Position numbers and translations under genes: made by a program. Below are positions 1-5,000 of a stretch of 5,000 nt of DNA, one piece after another. The stretch is from Methanobacterium formicicum (lineage in GTDB: Archaea > Methanobacteriota > Methanobacteria > Methanobacteriales > Methanobacteriaceae). Within the stretch, counting starts at the first letter, position 1, and the number at the start of each line of letters is the position of its first letter. The notes under the pieces are model-generated. The model worked only from the letters and a program-made list of their open reading frames with translations. It was not told where the DNA came from and did not search any database. The stretch spans positions 1 to 5,000 of the forward strand of contig NZ_JARVXG010000051.1 of NCBI RefSeq assembly GCF_029848115.1, read 5' to 3'.

Positions 1-600
1 AATAACATGCAGATCATATCCAGCCTGTTGAACCTGCAAAGCCAGCACCTTAAGGCCGATGAACAATTTGCAGTCAGTATCCTCAAGGAAAGCCAAAACC
101 GAGTTAAGTCCATGGCCATGATCCATGAAAACCTATACCAGTCCAAGGATTTCACCCACATTAAATTTGAGGATTACATCACCCGACTGGTGTACGAGCT
201 GTTCTACTCCTACAGTGGGGATGCCGATAAAATCAGGTTAGTGGTGGATGTGGATGATGTTAACCTGAACATGGAAACTGCAGTTCCCTGTGGCCTCATA
301 GTAAGTGAGCTTTTCACCAACAGTGTGAAGTACGCATTCCCTGAGGGCCGGGAGGGGGAAATAAGAGTATCTCTCAAACAGGAGCCAGGAAAAGATGATG
401 CCCGTGAATTCATATTAACCGTGAGCGATGATGGTGTGGGCTTCCCTCCTGATCTGGACTATAGGAACACAGAAACCCTGGGATTGGAACTGGTAAACAG
501 CTTAACCTGTCAAATCGATGGAAACATCAGCCTGGATTTAACTCAGGGAACCAAGTTCACCGTTAAATTTAAAGAACTGAGGTATAAAAAAAGGATTTGA
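1..600 (+). CDS. Sensor histidine kinase, HisKA_2 / HATPase_c type (5' end outside window)
   Basis: This is the C-terminal part of a sensor histidine kinase, which autophosphorylates on histidine and passes the phosphate to a response regulator. The frame is open from base 1, and the first visible residues (NNMQIISSLLNLQSQH) match the conserved stretch just after the phosphoacceptor histidine of HisKA_2 kinases, so the ATG at base 7 is internal and not the start. The second conserved HisKA_2 block (MIHENLYQSKDF, around bases 118-153) follows. The ATP-binding HATPase_c domain is complete: N-box SELFTNSVKYAF (304-339), G1 box DDGVGF (427-444), G2 box GLELV (481-495) and GTKF (547-558). The protein ends in a basic tail (RYKKRI). 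Any sensory PAS/GAF or membrane domains lie upstream and cannot be seen. No response regulator is adjacent downstream; the next gene converges on it. The family call is secure; signal and partner are unknown. Confidence 0.93.
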   Translation, partial: NNMQIISSLLNLQSQHLKADEQFAVSILKESQNRVKSMAMIHENLYQSKDFTHIKFEDYITRLVYELFYSYSGDADKIRLVVDVDDVNLNMETAVPCGLIVSELFTNSVKYAFPEGREGEIRVSLKQEPGKDDAREFILTVSDDGVGFPPDLDYRNTETLGLELVNSLTCQIDGNISLDLTQGTKFTVKFKELRYKKRI

Positions 601-616
601 AACCGGAATAAAGATA

Positions 617-658
617 ATTAAACAAAAAGAGTAATCAAAAGGTGATTAAACAAAAAGA
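617..658 (-). terminator. Duplicated U-rich tract downstream of the ferredoxin gene
   Basis: A 14-base element, ATTAAACAAAAAGA on the plus strand, occurs exactly twice, at 617-630 and 645-658, 28 bases apart. In the direction of ferredoxin transcription it reads TCTTTTTGTTTAAT, so two T-rich tracts lie about 30 and 60 bases past the ferredoxin stop. Archaeal RNA polymerase stops at U-rich runs without needing a hairpin, so a tandem terminator is the natural reading. That function is inferred; the duplication itself is directly visible. Confidence 0.5.
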
Positions 659-687
659 ACCATTAATCTAAAAGTTAATTCTTAAAT

Positions 688-879
688 TTAGAAATTTTCG
701 TGTTTCACCGCATCTTCCGGGCAGTTATCCACACACATACCGCAGAGTATGCAGTTATCAGTGTCTACCACCAGGGGGATAGATTCCTCATCATCCTGCT
801 GGAAGATACCCACCGGGCAGTTGGATACACAGGTTCCACACTTGCTACATAATTCGGGATCGATTTCTATTTTCGGCAT
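688..879 (-). CDS. Small 2[4Fe-4S] ferredoxin, 63 residues
   Basis: This small soluble electron carrier has two complete CxxCxxCxxxCP motifs: CSKCGTCVSNCP near residues 11-22 and CILCGMCVDNCP near residues 43-54. Each motif supplies three ligands to one cluster and its last cysteine to the other, the classic bacterial-type 2[4Fe-4S] ferredoxin arrangement. At 63 residues it is the usual length for this family and has no extra domain, signal peptide or membrane segment. The ATG start is supported by GGAGAG at 886-891, six bases upstream. It appears to be transcribed alone: it converges with the kinase on one side and is separated by about 200 bases from the next minus-strand gene. In methanogens such ferredoxins link hydrogenases, formylmethanofuran dehydrogenase or 2-oxoacid oxidoreductases, but the context here does not say which partner it serves. 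Codons are unremarkable. Confidence 0.95.
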   Translation of the reverse strand: MPKIEIDPELCSKCGTCVSNCPVGIFQQDDEESIPLVVDTDNCILCGMCVDNCPEDAVKHENF

Positions 880-885
880 ATTTTT

Positions 886-891
886 CTCTCC
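886..891 (-). promoter_or_regulatory. Ribosome binding site of the ferredoxin gene
   Basis: CTCTCC on the plus strand reads GGAGAG in the gene's direction and sits six bases before the ATG at 879. It fixes the start of the ferredoxin. Confidence 0.7.
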
Positions 892-894
892 GTG

Positions 895-906
895 AATTGG
901 CCAATT
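895..906. promoter_or_regulatory. 12-bp perfect palindrome AATTGGCCAATT before the ferredoxin
   Basis: AATTGGCCAATT is an uninterrupted inverted repeat ending three bases before the ferredoxin ribosome site. It could be a binding site for a dimeric regulator near the transcription start or a small hairpin in the leader. The symmetry is visible; a regulatory role is inferred. Confidence 0.4.
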
Positions 907-908
907 AT

Positions 909-981
909 TTTGATTGATATTGATTTTTGATTGATAATAGTTTGATTGATAATAGTTTGATTGAAATGGTTATTGATTGAT
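909..981. repeat. Short tandem repeat with five GATTGAT-type motifs upstream of the ferredoxin
   Basis: The 15-base unit TTTGATTGATAATAG occurs in tandem at 926-940 and 941-955, and a third copy (956-964) is conserved for its first nine bases. The core GATTGAT also occurs at 912-918 and 975-981, so the ferredoxin upstream region carries five copies of the core, counting the third copy where the last base differs. The coding-strand reading is ATCAATC. The units lie about 30-100 bases before the ferredoxin start, where a regulator could bind; slippage-generated junk DNA is the alternative. Confidence 0.6.
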
Positions 982-988
982 ATTTATC
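979..988 (-). promoter_or_regulatory. Candidate TATA box for the ferredoxin gene
   Basis: On the minus strand this reads GATAAATATC, an archaeal TATA-like sequence about 100 bases before the ATG. If used, the GATTGAT repeats would fall mainly in a leader of roughly 80 bases. A second AT-rich candidate on the same strand lies near 1003-1011 (AAAAATAAAT). Neither is strong, so this is a weak call. Confidence 0.22.
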
Positions 989-1081
989 AGGGGGATTAGA
1001 TTTATTTTTCGTCGCCATTTAGTATCATGACTGGATTAAAATGACCAAGTACGGTGTGTTAAAAACCCTGTTGTTATATTT

Positions 1082-1474
1082 TCAGTCCTGCTGGATGAAC
1101 TCGATGATAATTCCAGTTAACTCCTCCGTGGCCTTTAAAAACTGGTGAAATGTGGTGGGGTAACTGTTGGCACCGTGGGACTCTACCTTCATATCCCCGT
1201 GGACCAGGTTTATCTCCCATTCATCTCCCTTCAGGCAGGCTTCATCACAGGAGACCATGTACTCGTCATACCAAGCCCATAGTCCTATTTCATCCATACG
1301 ATGCCAGAATTCATCCCATTCGTCTAATTCTGGGCTTATTTCCTTCTGTTGTTCCTGACCTGGTGCAAGTTCCCTTAAAAAAAGACATTCCCCATCCCAG
1401 GTCAGACTGAAAAGATAACCCCTGCCTGGTATTTCATAGCTAAAGGTGAATTCTACTGGATACTCTACGGTCAA
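1082..1474 (-). CDS. Conserved-looking hypothetical protein, 130 residues, Trp- and acid-rich
   Basis: I do not recognise a named family. The protein is soluble in appearance and strongly acidic, with six tryptophans (residues 26, 53, 57, 66, 68, 86) and three cysteines (30, 76, 80). The N-terminal half looks like beta strands (YLFSLTWDG, ECLFLREL). The middle has a dense aromatic/acidic block, LDEWDEFWHRMDEIGLWAWY (50-69). The C-terminal part has W-E-I-N-L followed by SHGANSYPTTFHQFL (99-113) and a helix. The W..Y - GD.W.I.L - S.G.N.YP..F..F layout recalls small uncharacterised proteins seen in many bacteria, but I cannot name the family. The start is the TTG at 1472-1474: the frame has no ATG or GTG before the conserved part, and GGAG (CTCC at 1483-1486) lies eight bases upstream. 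It is probably transcribed separately from the hydrolase gene 141 bases upstream. Confidence 0.75.
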   Translation of the reverse strand: MTVEYPVEFTFSYEIPGRGYLFSLTWDGECLFLRELAPGQEQQKEISPELDEWDEFWHRMDEIGLWAWYDEYMVSCDEACLKGDEWEINLVHGDMKVESHGANSYPTTFHQFLKATEELTGIIIEFIQQD

Positions 1475-1482
1475 TAAACCAA

Positions 1483-1486
1483 CTCC
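1483..1486 (-). promoter_or_regulatory. Ribosome binding site supporting the TTG start
   Basis: CTCC on the plus strand is GGAG in the gene's direction, eight bases before the TTG at 1474. It is the only Shine-Dalgarno-like element in the leader, and it decides the start of the 130-residue protein because no ATG or GTG is available in frame. Confidence 0.5.
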
Positions 1487-1527
1487 AGATAAATTAATAG
1501 AATAATAACCTATTTACTTGGCTAAAT

Positions 1528-1609
1528 ACTATCAAATCGCTATCACTATCATCTGTTAAACATTATCCACTTTTATCTGCATTATACTTTCAAACTATCG
1601 GTTACTATC
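1528..1609. repeat. Five CTATC (GATAG) motifs in the upstream region of the 130-residue protein
   Basis: CTATC occurs five times on the plus strand, four of them as ACTATC: 1528-1533, 1540-1544, 1545-1550, 1594-1599 and 1604-1609. They form two clusters, about 55-80 and 120-135 bases before the TTG start; read in the gene's direction they are GATAG(T). Spacing within clusters is about 5 to 12 bases. The region also contains the end of the leader-facing intergenic stretch 1475-1615, in which I see no gene. Operator use is a guess. Confidence 0.45.
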
Positions 1610-1615
1610 GAATTA

Positions 1616-2416
1616 TTAAAATAACAATTTTTCCGGGTTGTCCTGGCACATGAGTTTTATATCCTCCCAGGAAATTCCCTGTTTAACCATGCTGGCGATC
1701 ATCATCTGCATGCCCTGCACTGGACTGGGGTTATGGGCCTGTCCAAAGTCCGTAGCCAGGATGCAGTGTTTGGCCCCCACTTCCCTGATGGCTTCGAACA
1801 TGACTTCTGGACTTAAATTATCATGGCGGGGCATGGTGGCCACCCAGCAGTGTTCTAAATATGCATGGCGGGCCATTTCCCTCTGTTCATCCAGTGAGGC
1901 TCCCACTACCCTAGTGAGGGGGTGGTTTACCATTACCTTCTCCACTTGCAGGCTGTGGCACAGGTCCAGTACCTGGAATATCTCCGGGGGGCTCAGGTGT
2001 CCGGTGGCCAGTACCATACTGTGGTCCTTCACCAGATGTAGTATCTCCTCCAGTGCATCGGTGTCCAGTTTTATTTCCTGGTGATGGACAGTGGGAAGCC
2101 ATATTATTTTACCCCCCATTAATGCTGTGCTTCGCACTGTTTCTGGATTCAAGCCCCCCACATTGAGGTTCAGGGTTACTCCACCTATTACTGGCAGTCC
2201 AGTCATCATACTGGTAAGATGGGCTCGGCCAGCAGTGGGTTCTACATGAGACTTGAGCACTATGGTGCGCATTCCCCTCTCTTTGGCCTCCAGAGCAGCT
2301 TCATAATCGGTTAATAACCGGGGTTTAACATCGGGACTGGTGTGGATGTGGGTGTCAATTAAACCATCCAGGAGCTTGCTCTCTTTTACTTCATCACTGA
2401 GATTCATACTGATCAT
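1616..2416 (-). CDS. DUF6282-type metal-dependent hydrolase (amidohydrolase-like TIM barrel)
   Basis: This 266-residue cytosolic protein matches the DUF6282 pattern as I remember it: [15 protein letters not shown] near residues 19-33, then [13 protein letters not shown] (53-65), and [16 protein letters not shown] near 221-236. The metal-ligand set of an amidohydrolase-like barrel is visible: D21-x-H23-x-H25, K55/H57, H140 (TGHLS), H165 (NHP) and D223 (ATDFG). The C-terminal NPEKLLF is also typical of amidohydrolases. The substrate is unknown. The gene lies 42 bases downstream of fumB on the same strand, so co-transcription is likely. The start is not firmly fixed: neither the ATG at 2414-2416 nor the one three codons later (2405-2407, MNLSDEV) has a good Shine-Dalgarno match. 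It is full length and shows no sign of damage. Confidence 0.85.
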   Translation of the reverse strand: MISMNLSDEVKESKLLDGLIDTHIHTSPDVKPRLLTDYEAALEAKERGMRTIVLKSHVEPTAGRAHLTSMMTGLPVIGGVTLNLNVGGLNPETVRSTALMGGKIIWLPTVHHQEIKLDTDALEEILHLVKDHSMVLATGHLSPPEIFQVLDLCHSLQVEKVMVNHPLTRVVGASLDEQREMARHAYLEHCWVATMPRHDNLSPEVMFEAIREVGAKHCILATDFGQAHNPSPVQGMQMMIASMVKQGISWEDIKLMCQDNPEKLLF

Positions 2417-2458
2417 AACATCTAGAAAAAGATTTATTTGTTTATCCCGTAAAGGTAA

Positions 2459-3015
<557 letters not shown>

Positions 3016-3019
3016 CACC
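3016..3019 (-). promoter_or_regulatory. Ribosome binding site of fumB
   Basis: CACC on the plus strand reads GGTG toward the gene and is five bases before the ATG at 3010. It supports that start. Confidence 0.55.
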
Positions 3020-3053
3020 ATAATTAGTTTAAGATTATATTACTTATCCTCTA

Positions 3054-3061
3054 AATATAAA
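3054..3061 (-). promoter_or_regulatory. Candidate TATA box of the fumB-hydrolase operon
   Basis: The minus strand reads TTTATATT, close to the archaeal TATA consensus, within the context ATTTTATATTTAG. Its centre is about 47 bases before the fumB ATG, so transcription starting about 25 bases downstream would give a short leader of about 20 bases that contains the GGTG site. This is the best promoter match in the window. Confidence 0.5.
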
Positions 3062-3101
3062 ATAGGAAGATTTCCATTTTAATTCACAAAATGCGGGTTT
3101 T

Positions 3102-3671
3102 TCATCCCCACATCACGGCCAGAATCAGGATGATAATGAGCACAACGATAACTGCTCCCAGTAGTATGCCGGGATCTGTTTCTTGGTAGAACCGGCTGAC
3201 TTTATCAGTAAAGGTGGGATTATGTACACTGTCCTTTTTACTCTGGATAGCCGTCATCAAACGTTCCTGTTCCAGTATGATGTTAAGGTAATTTTTCTGG
3301 CTGGTGGCATTGAATTCCCGGTCAATGATATCCCAGACACCCTCCTCTTCCGGGGTAGAAACAGGGGATGTGAAATCTAAAAAATCGCCATCCACTTCTA
3401 TTTGGGGAATTAGGCTTATTAAGGACTCTCTTCTTTCAACTAACCTGTTTTGAAATGAATCGAAGACTTCCCTATTGCGGTGAAGGTTGGTACTTTTTAA
3501 CTGCAAATCCTGGTAGGTTTTGCAAAATTCCAGGGGGTTACCACATTCACATTTATCATAATCCCGGAGGGTCTCATCATCCTTCAGTTTGTAATATCCT
3601 CCGCAGTAATTGCAAAAGAGATATCCACCAGCAGAACGAATTGGTTTTCTGGTTTTTCTCTTTAAAGCCAT
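3102..3671 (-). CDS. Zinc-ribbon protein with C-terminal membrane anchor, 189 residues
   Basis: I do not recognise a named family. The N-terminus is basic (MALKRKTRKPIR) and leads into a probable zinc ribbon with ligands C20-x2-C23 (CNYCGGYYKL) and C41-x-C43 (CECGNP); C50 follows. The middle (about 55-160) is charged, probably helical, and includes an acidic linker (VSTPEEEGVWDIIDRE). The last 20 or so residues, GILLGAVIVVLIIILILAVMWG, form one hydrophobic helix with only two residues after it, so the protein is probably tail-anchored with the zinc ribbon in the cytoplasm. The start is the ATG at 3669-3671, with AGGTG (CACCT at 3677-3681) five bases upstream. The frame is open further to a GTG at 3747-3749, but that extension lacks a ribosome site and looks like untranslated leader. 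The fumB TATA box lies in the gap that follows, so fumB is probably separately transcribed. Confidence 0.82.
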   Translation of the reverse strand: MALKRKTRKPIRSAGGYLFCNYCGGYYKLKDDETLRDYDKCECGNPLEFCKTYQDLQLKSTNLHRNREVFDSFQNRLVERRESLISLIPQIEVDGDFLDFTSPVSTPEEEGVWDIIDREFNATSQKNYLNIILEQERLMTAIQSKKDSVHNPTFTDKVSRFYQETDPGILLGAVIVVLIIILILAVMWG

Positions 3672-3676
3672 GATGA

Positions 3677-3681
3677 CACCT
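3677..3681 (-). promoter_or_regulatory. Ribosome binding site deciding the start of the zinc-ribbon protein
   Basis: CACCT on the plus strand is AGGTG toward the gene, five bases before the ATG at 3671. It favours this ATG over the GTG at 3747-3749, 26 codons upstream. Confidence 0.6.
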
Positions 3682-3690
3682 GAACTTGGA

Positions 3691-3733
3691 TTTTTATAAT
3701 AACTCTTTCCAGGGAGGGGAAGGAAATTTATGT
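3691..3733 (-). promoter_or_regulatory. Candidate promoter region of the zinc-ribbon protein
   Basis: Two TATA-like boxes face the gene: ATTATAAAAA at 3691-3700 and CATAAATT at 3725-3732, separated by a polypurine run on the plus strand (3711-3725). The distal box would give a leader of about 35 bases holding the AGGTG site; the proximal one would give an almost leaderless transcript. The distal box therefore fits better, but both are weak matches. Confidence 0.25.
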
Positions 3734-3809
3734 ATTTTTGTTTAAGCACCCGGGATGGAATTGACCTTGGGTTTAAGTTTCCAGTTGATTCTAACCAAGG
3801 ATCAGTATC

Positions 3810-3854
3810 CCTTACTATTCAATTAACTATACCTTACTCTTTCAATTAAATATA
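3810..3854. repeat. Near-tandem 22/23-base direct repeat
   Basis: CCTTACTATTCAATTAACTA at 3810-3829 is followed at once by a diverged copy starting CCTTACTCTTTCAATTAA at 3832. CCTTACT and TCAATTAA are shared exactly; the copies differ by a one-base indel and a few substitutions. It abuts the inverted repeat at 3853-3869. No function is evident. Confidence 0.55.
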
Positions 3855-3869
3855 AGATTATAAATCTTA
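3853..3869. repeat. Inverted repeat TAAGATT-ATA-AATCTTA
   Basis: Two perfect 7-base arms (3853-3859 and 3863-3869) flank a three-base spacer. All but one base pair per arm are A-T, so a stable RNA hairpin is doubtful; a protein-binding dyad is as likely. Confidence 0.4.
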
Positions 3870-3995
3870 GGGTATTAATGCATTTTTCGGAAAGATGTTT
3901 AAGAGAAGTGCAGGGAAAATAACTGACTATATTTCCTTCATAGTGTGTTATTAATGGATCATGGCAAAATTTGTAAATGAAAAATAAAGGGTACA

Positions 3996-4030
3996 TTGCA
4001 TTACATTTATTTGCATTCATTTGCATTACA
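3996..4030. repeat. Three TTGCATT direct repeats
   Basis: TTGCATTACA occurs at 3996-4005 and again at 4021-4030, with TTGCATTCAT at 4011-4020 between them. The copies start 15 and 10 bases apart. The spacing would place the outer two 25 bases apart. A regulator site is possible but unsupported beyond the repetition. Confidence 0.5.
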
Positions 4031-4148
4031 ATTTTACAGGGATATTTTTTCAAAAAAAATAATTTTAACCCCTCATTTTTCATATATCCCCACGAAATTT
4101 TCTAAACTAACCCAAAAAAAACAGTGCGTATACCAGTAAGGTGAACCT

Positions 4149-4170
4149 AAAATAAAGTAATACTTATTTT
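4149..4170. repeat. Imperfect AT-rich palindrome
   Basis: AAAATAAAGTA (4149-4159) pairs with TACTTATTTT (4161-4170) with one unpaired base in the left arm and a one-base centre. It lies in the most AT-rich part of the gap, about 260 bases before the DUF2070 gene. It follows directly on a shorter dyad, AGGT-GA-ACCT (4139-4148). Confidence 0.4.
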
Positions 4171-4329
4171 ATTTCAATTAATATATTGTGTTAATGTTTA
4201 ATAACTTAAGGGATTTAATATTATAGGTAGCTCTGTTAATTCTAAATAGCTAGGAGAACTCCTTACCATCATAACTAATTTAAAAACAATTGTTAAGTAA
4301 TAGGATGACCATAAAATTAAGAACCAACC

Positions 4330-4337
4330 TATAAATA
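4330..4337 (+). promoter_or_regulatory. Candidate TATA box for the DUF2070 gene
   Basis: TATAAATA fits an archaeal TATA box and lies about 95 bases before the ATG at 4428. Transcription from about 25 bases downstream would leave a leader of about 70 bases. Other AT-rich stretches nearer the gene compete with it, so this is tentative. Confidence 0.3.
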
Positions 4338-4417
4338 AGGAGAGCAGACTAATATAGTAAGTCAAAATACTCATAATTCAAATTTACAAAAAAATCCTTT
4401 ACAATTATTGGCCTTAA

Positions 4418-4423
4418 GAGGTG
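4418..4423 (+). promoter_or_regulatory. Ribosome binding site of the DUF2070 gene
   Basis: GAGGTG is a strong match to the archaeal Shine-Dalgarno sequence and stands four bases before the ATG at 4428, which it fixes as the start. Confidence 0.75.
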
Positions 4424-4427
4424 TATT

Positions 4428-5000
4428 ATGTCGGCAGTCGATAACATTACTGACCTTTCCAAGTATCTGGTGACCCTTCCCCCTAGTAGAATATCCATTT
4501 TATGCATGACCTTCCTGAGCTTCCTAACTGGTGCCATTGCCGCCTATCTGGAACCTTTATCATCAATATTCGATAGTATTGTCTACGGAGGATCAGCGGG
4601 TTTCCTGATCTTTGGACTCACTTCCATCATGGATGGAGCCATTACCCAACCGGTGATCAACGCCATGGAAGGGCGGCACATGAAGATGAAGCAATCCATG
4701 TTCGTGTCCCTGTTAACCATGGTACTGGTGGCCCTGGTGTACATTGTGGGGAGCCTGGTTTCTACCTTCACTGTTTACAGTTATATCATTGATGCACTGA
4801 TTTTAGGCTGTGTTCTAGCATTTGGAGTGCGTATATTCATTATTTGGGGTACTTCCAATATAGGGGCCATTAGATCTATTTTAGTATCCGCCATACAACC
4901 GGTTTTGATTCTGAGCATGGTGGTGGTTATAGTATTTTTAACCAGCATAACCACCAACATCGGATCATTCAGTATCCTGGCCGTGGCACTGAAGGGAATT
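4428..5000 (+). CDS. DUF2070 family membrane protein, N-terminal part (3' end outside window)
   Basis: The first 191 residues are visible with no stop before the edge. A short cytosolic-looking N-terminus, [11 protein letters not shown] (11-21), precedes several hydrophobic segments at roughly 22-42, 47-66, 90-113, 118-140 and 150-173, so this part is polytopic membrane protein. The opening (S-K-Y-x-x-T-L-P) and the membrane layout match what I recall of DUF2070, an archaeal family of about 600 residues with an N-terminal membrane domain and a large C-terminal part of unknown function. Between segments two and three is a hydrophilic loop with EGRHMKMKQ (81-89). The start ATG is fixed by GAGGTG at 4418-4423. 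The gene stands alone in view, divergent from the zinc-ribbon gene across a long gap. Membrane location is certain from sequence; the family name is likely, the function unknown. Confidence 0.8.
   Translation, partial: MSAVDNITDLSKYLVTLPPSRISILCMTFLSFLTGAIAAYLEPLSSIFDSIVYGGSAGFLIFGLTSIMDGAITQPVINAMEGRHMKMKQSMFVSLLTMVLVALVYIVGSLVSTFTVYSYIIDALILGCVLAFGVRIFIIWGTSNIGAIRSILVSAIQPVLILSMVVVIVFLTSITTNIGSFSILAVALKGI

Larger units (their letters stand above)
3750..4427. other. Long AT-rich intergenic region without a convincing gene
   Basis: Nearly 700 bases separate the divergent zinc-ribbon and DUF2070 genes. Composition is far more AT-rich than the genes: 4141-4200 has 10 G or C in 60. I find no tRNA, rRNA fragment or recognisable protein. 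What it does contain is short-range structure: a near-tandem 22-base repeat (3810-3854), an inverted repeat (3853-3869), three TTGCATT copies (3996-4030), an imperfect palindrome (4149-4170), a small hairpin AGGAG-AA-CTCCT (4252-4263), the palindrome AACAATTGTT (4285-4294) and a TATA-like box (4330-4337). It could be a double promoter region, a small-RNA locus or decayed sequence. Confidence 0.6.

Noticed and set aside
7..9. ATG at base 7 as the start of the kinase
   Set aside because: The two preceding codons (Asn-Asn) continue the conserved HisKA_2 sequence, and a kinase starting here would lack its phosphoacceptor histidine, so the gene begins before the window.
909..981. Possible CRISPR or integration array at the GATTGAT repeats
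   Set aside because: Units are only 15 bases and directly abutting, with no spacers of constant length and no cas or integrase gene nearby.
1150..1410. An 86-codon plus-strand frame opposite the 130-residue protein
   Set aside because: The predicted protein is Pro/His/Arg-rich without domain features; the minus-strand frame has the better protein composition and a ribosome site.
1638..2084. A 148-codon open frame on the plus strand
   Set aside because: It lies wholly opposite the DUF6282 hydrolase gene, whose protein has clear conserved motifs; this frame is its antisense shadow.
3672..3749. A 26-codon N-terminal extension of the zinc-ribbon protein from a GTG at 3747-3749
   Set aside because: AGGTG sits five bases before the internal ATG at 3671, the extension has no ribosome site and covers the promoter-like sequences.
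3765..3800. Stem CCTTGG (3765-3770) with CCAAGG (3795-3800)
   Set aside because: Only six continuous pairs with a loop over 20 bases and no T-run at a position that would make it a terminator.
3823..4083. An 86-codon open frame on the minus strand in the AT-rich gap
   Set aside because: The product is rich in residues favoured by AT-rich noise (F, I, K, N, Y), has no recognisable domain, spans the TTGCATT repeats, and shows no good ribosome site.
4039..4090. Stem formed by GGGATAT (4039-4045) and ATATCCC (4084-4090)
   Set aside because: Seven pairs across a 38-base AT-rich loop is weak and likely to occur by chance.

Overview
The window looks like chromosomal DNA of a methanogenic archaeon, most likely Methanobacterium or a close relative in the Methanobacteriales. 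The basis is the gene content: a DUF2070 archaeal membrane protein, a stand-alone fumarase beta subunit, a small 2[4Fe-4S] ferredoxin and a HisKA_2-type sensor kinase of the kind common in that genus. Promoter-like elements are archaeal (TATA-like boxes), Shine-Dalgarno motifs are GGTG/GGAG, and intergenic DNA is much more AT-rich than the genes. The genus is an inference from recalled family distributions, not from a search.

Layout. Bases 1-600 (+) are the 3' part of a sensor histidine kinase whose phosphoacceptor histidine lies just before the window. It converges on a minus-strand 63-residue ferredoxin (688-879); the gap holds a duplicated 14-base element that reads as two U-rich tracts downstream of the ferredoxin. 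Upstream of the ferredoxin (880-1081) are a 12-bp perfect palindrome and a 15-bp tandem repeat. A 130-residue, Trp- and acid-rich conserved-looking protein with a TTG start follows on the minus strand (1082-1474); its upstream region has five copies of CTATC (GATAG on the coding strand).

Bases 1616-3010 (-) hold a probable two-gene operon: the class I fumarate hydratase beta subunit (fumB-like), then, after 42 bases, a DUF6282-type metal-dependent hydrolase of the amidohydrolase kind. A good TATA box and a GGTG ribosome site precede the fumarase gene. The fumarase alpha subunit, which carries the iron-sulfur cluster, is not here. Upstream, also on the minus strand, is a 189-residue protein with an N-terminal zinc ribbon and a C-terminal membrane anchor (3102-3671).

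Bases 3672-4427 form a long intergenic stretch with no convincing gene. It is very AT-rich and contains several short direct and inverted repeats. The final gene (4428 to the edge, +) is the N-terminal, membrane-embedded half of a DUF2070 protein.

Functionally the window is mostly core metabolism and housekeeping: fumarate/malate interconversion in the incomplete reductive TCA pathway, electron transfer, sensing, and three proteins of unknown role. I found no mobile element, CRISPR array, RNA gene or defence cassette. The less ordinary signals are the short repeat clusters in the promoter regions and the hydrolase paired with fumB.
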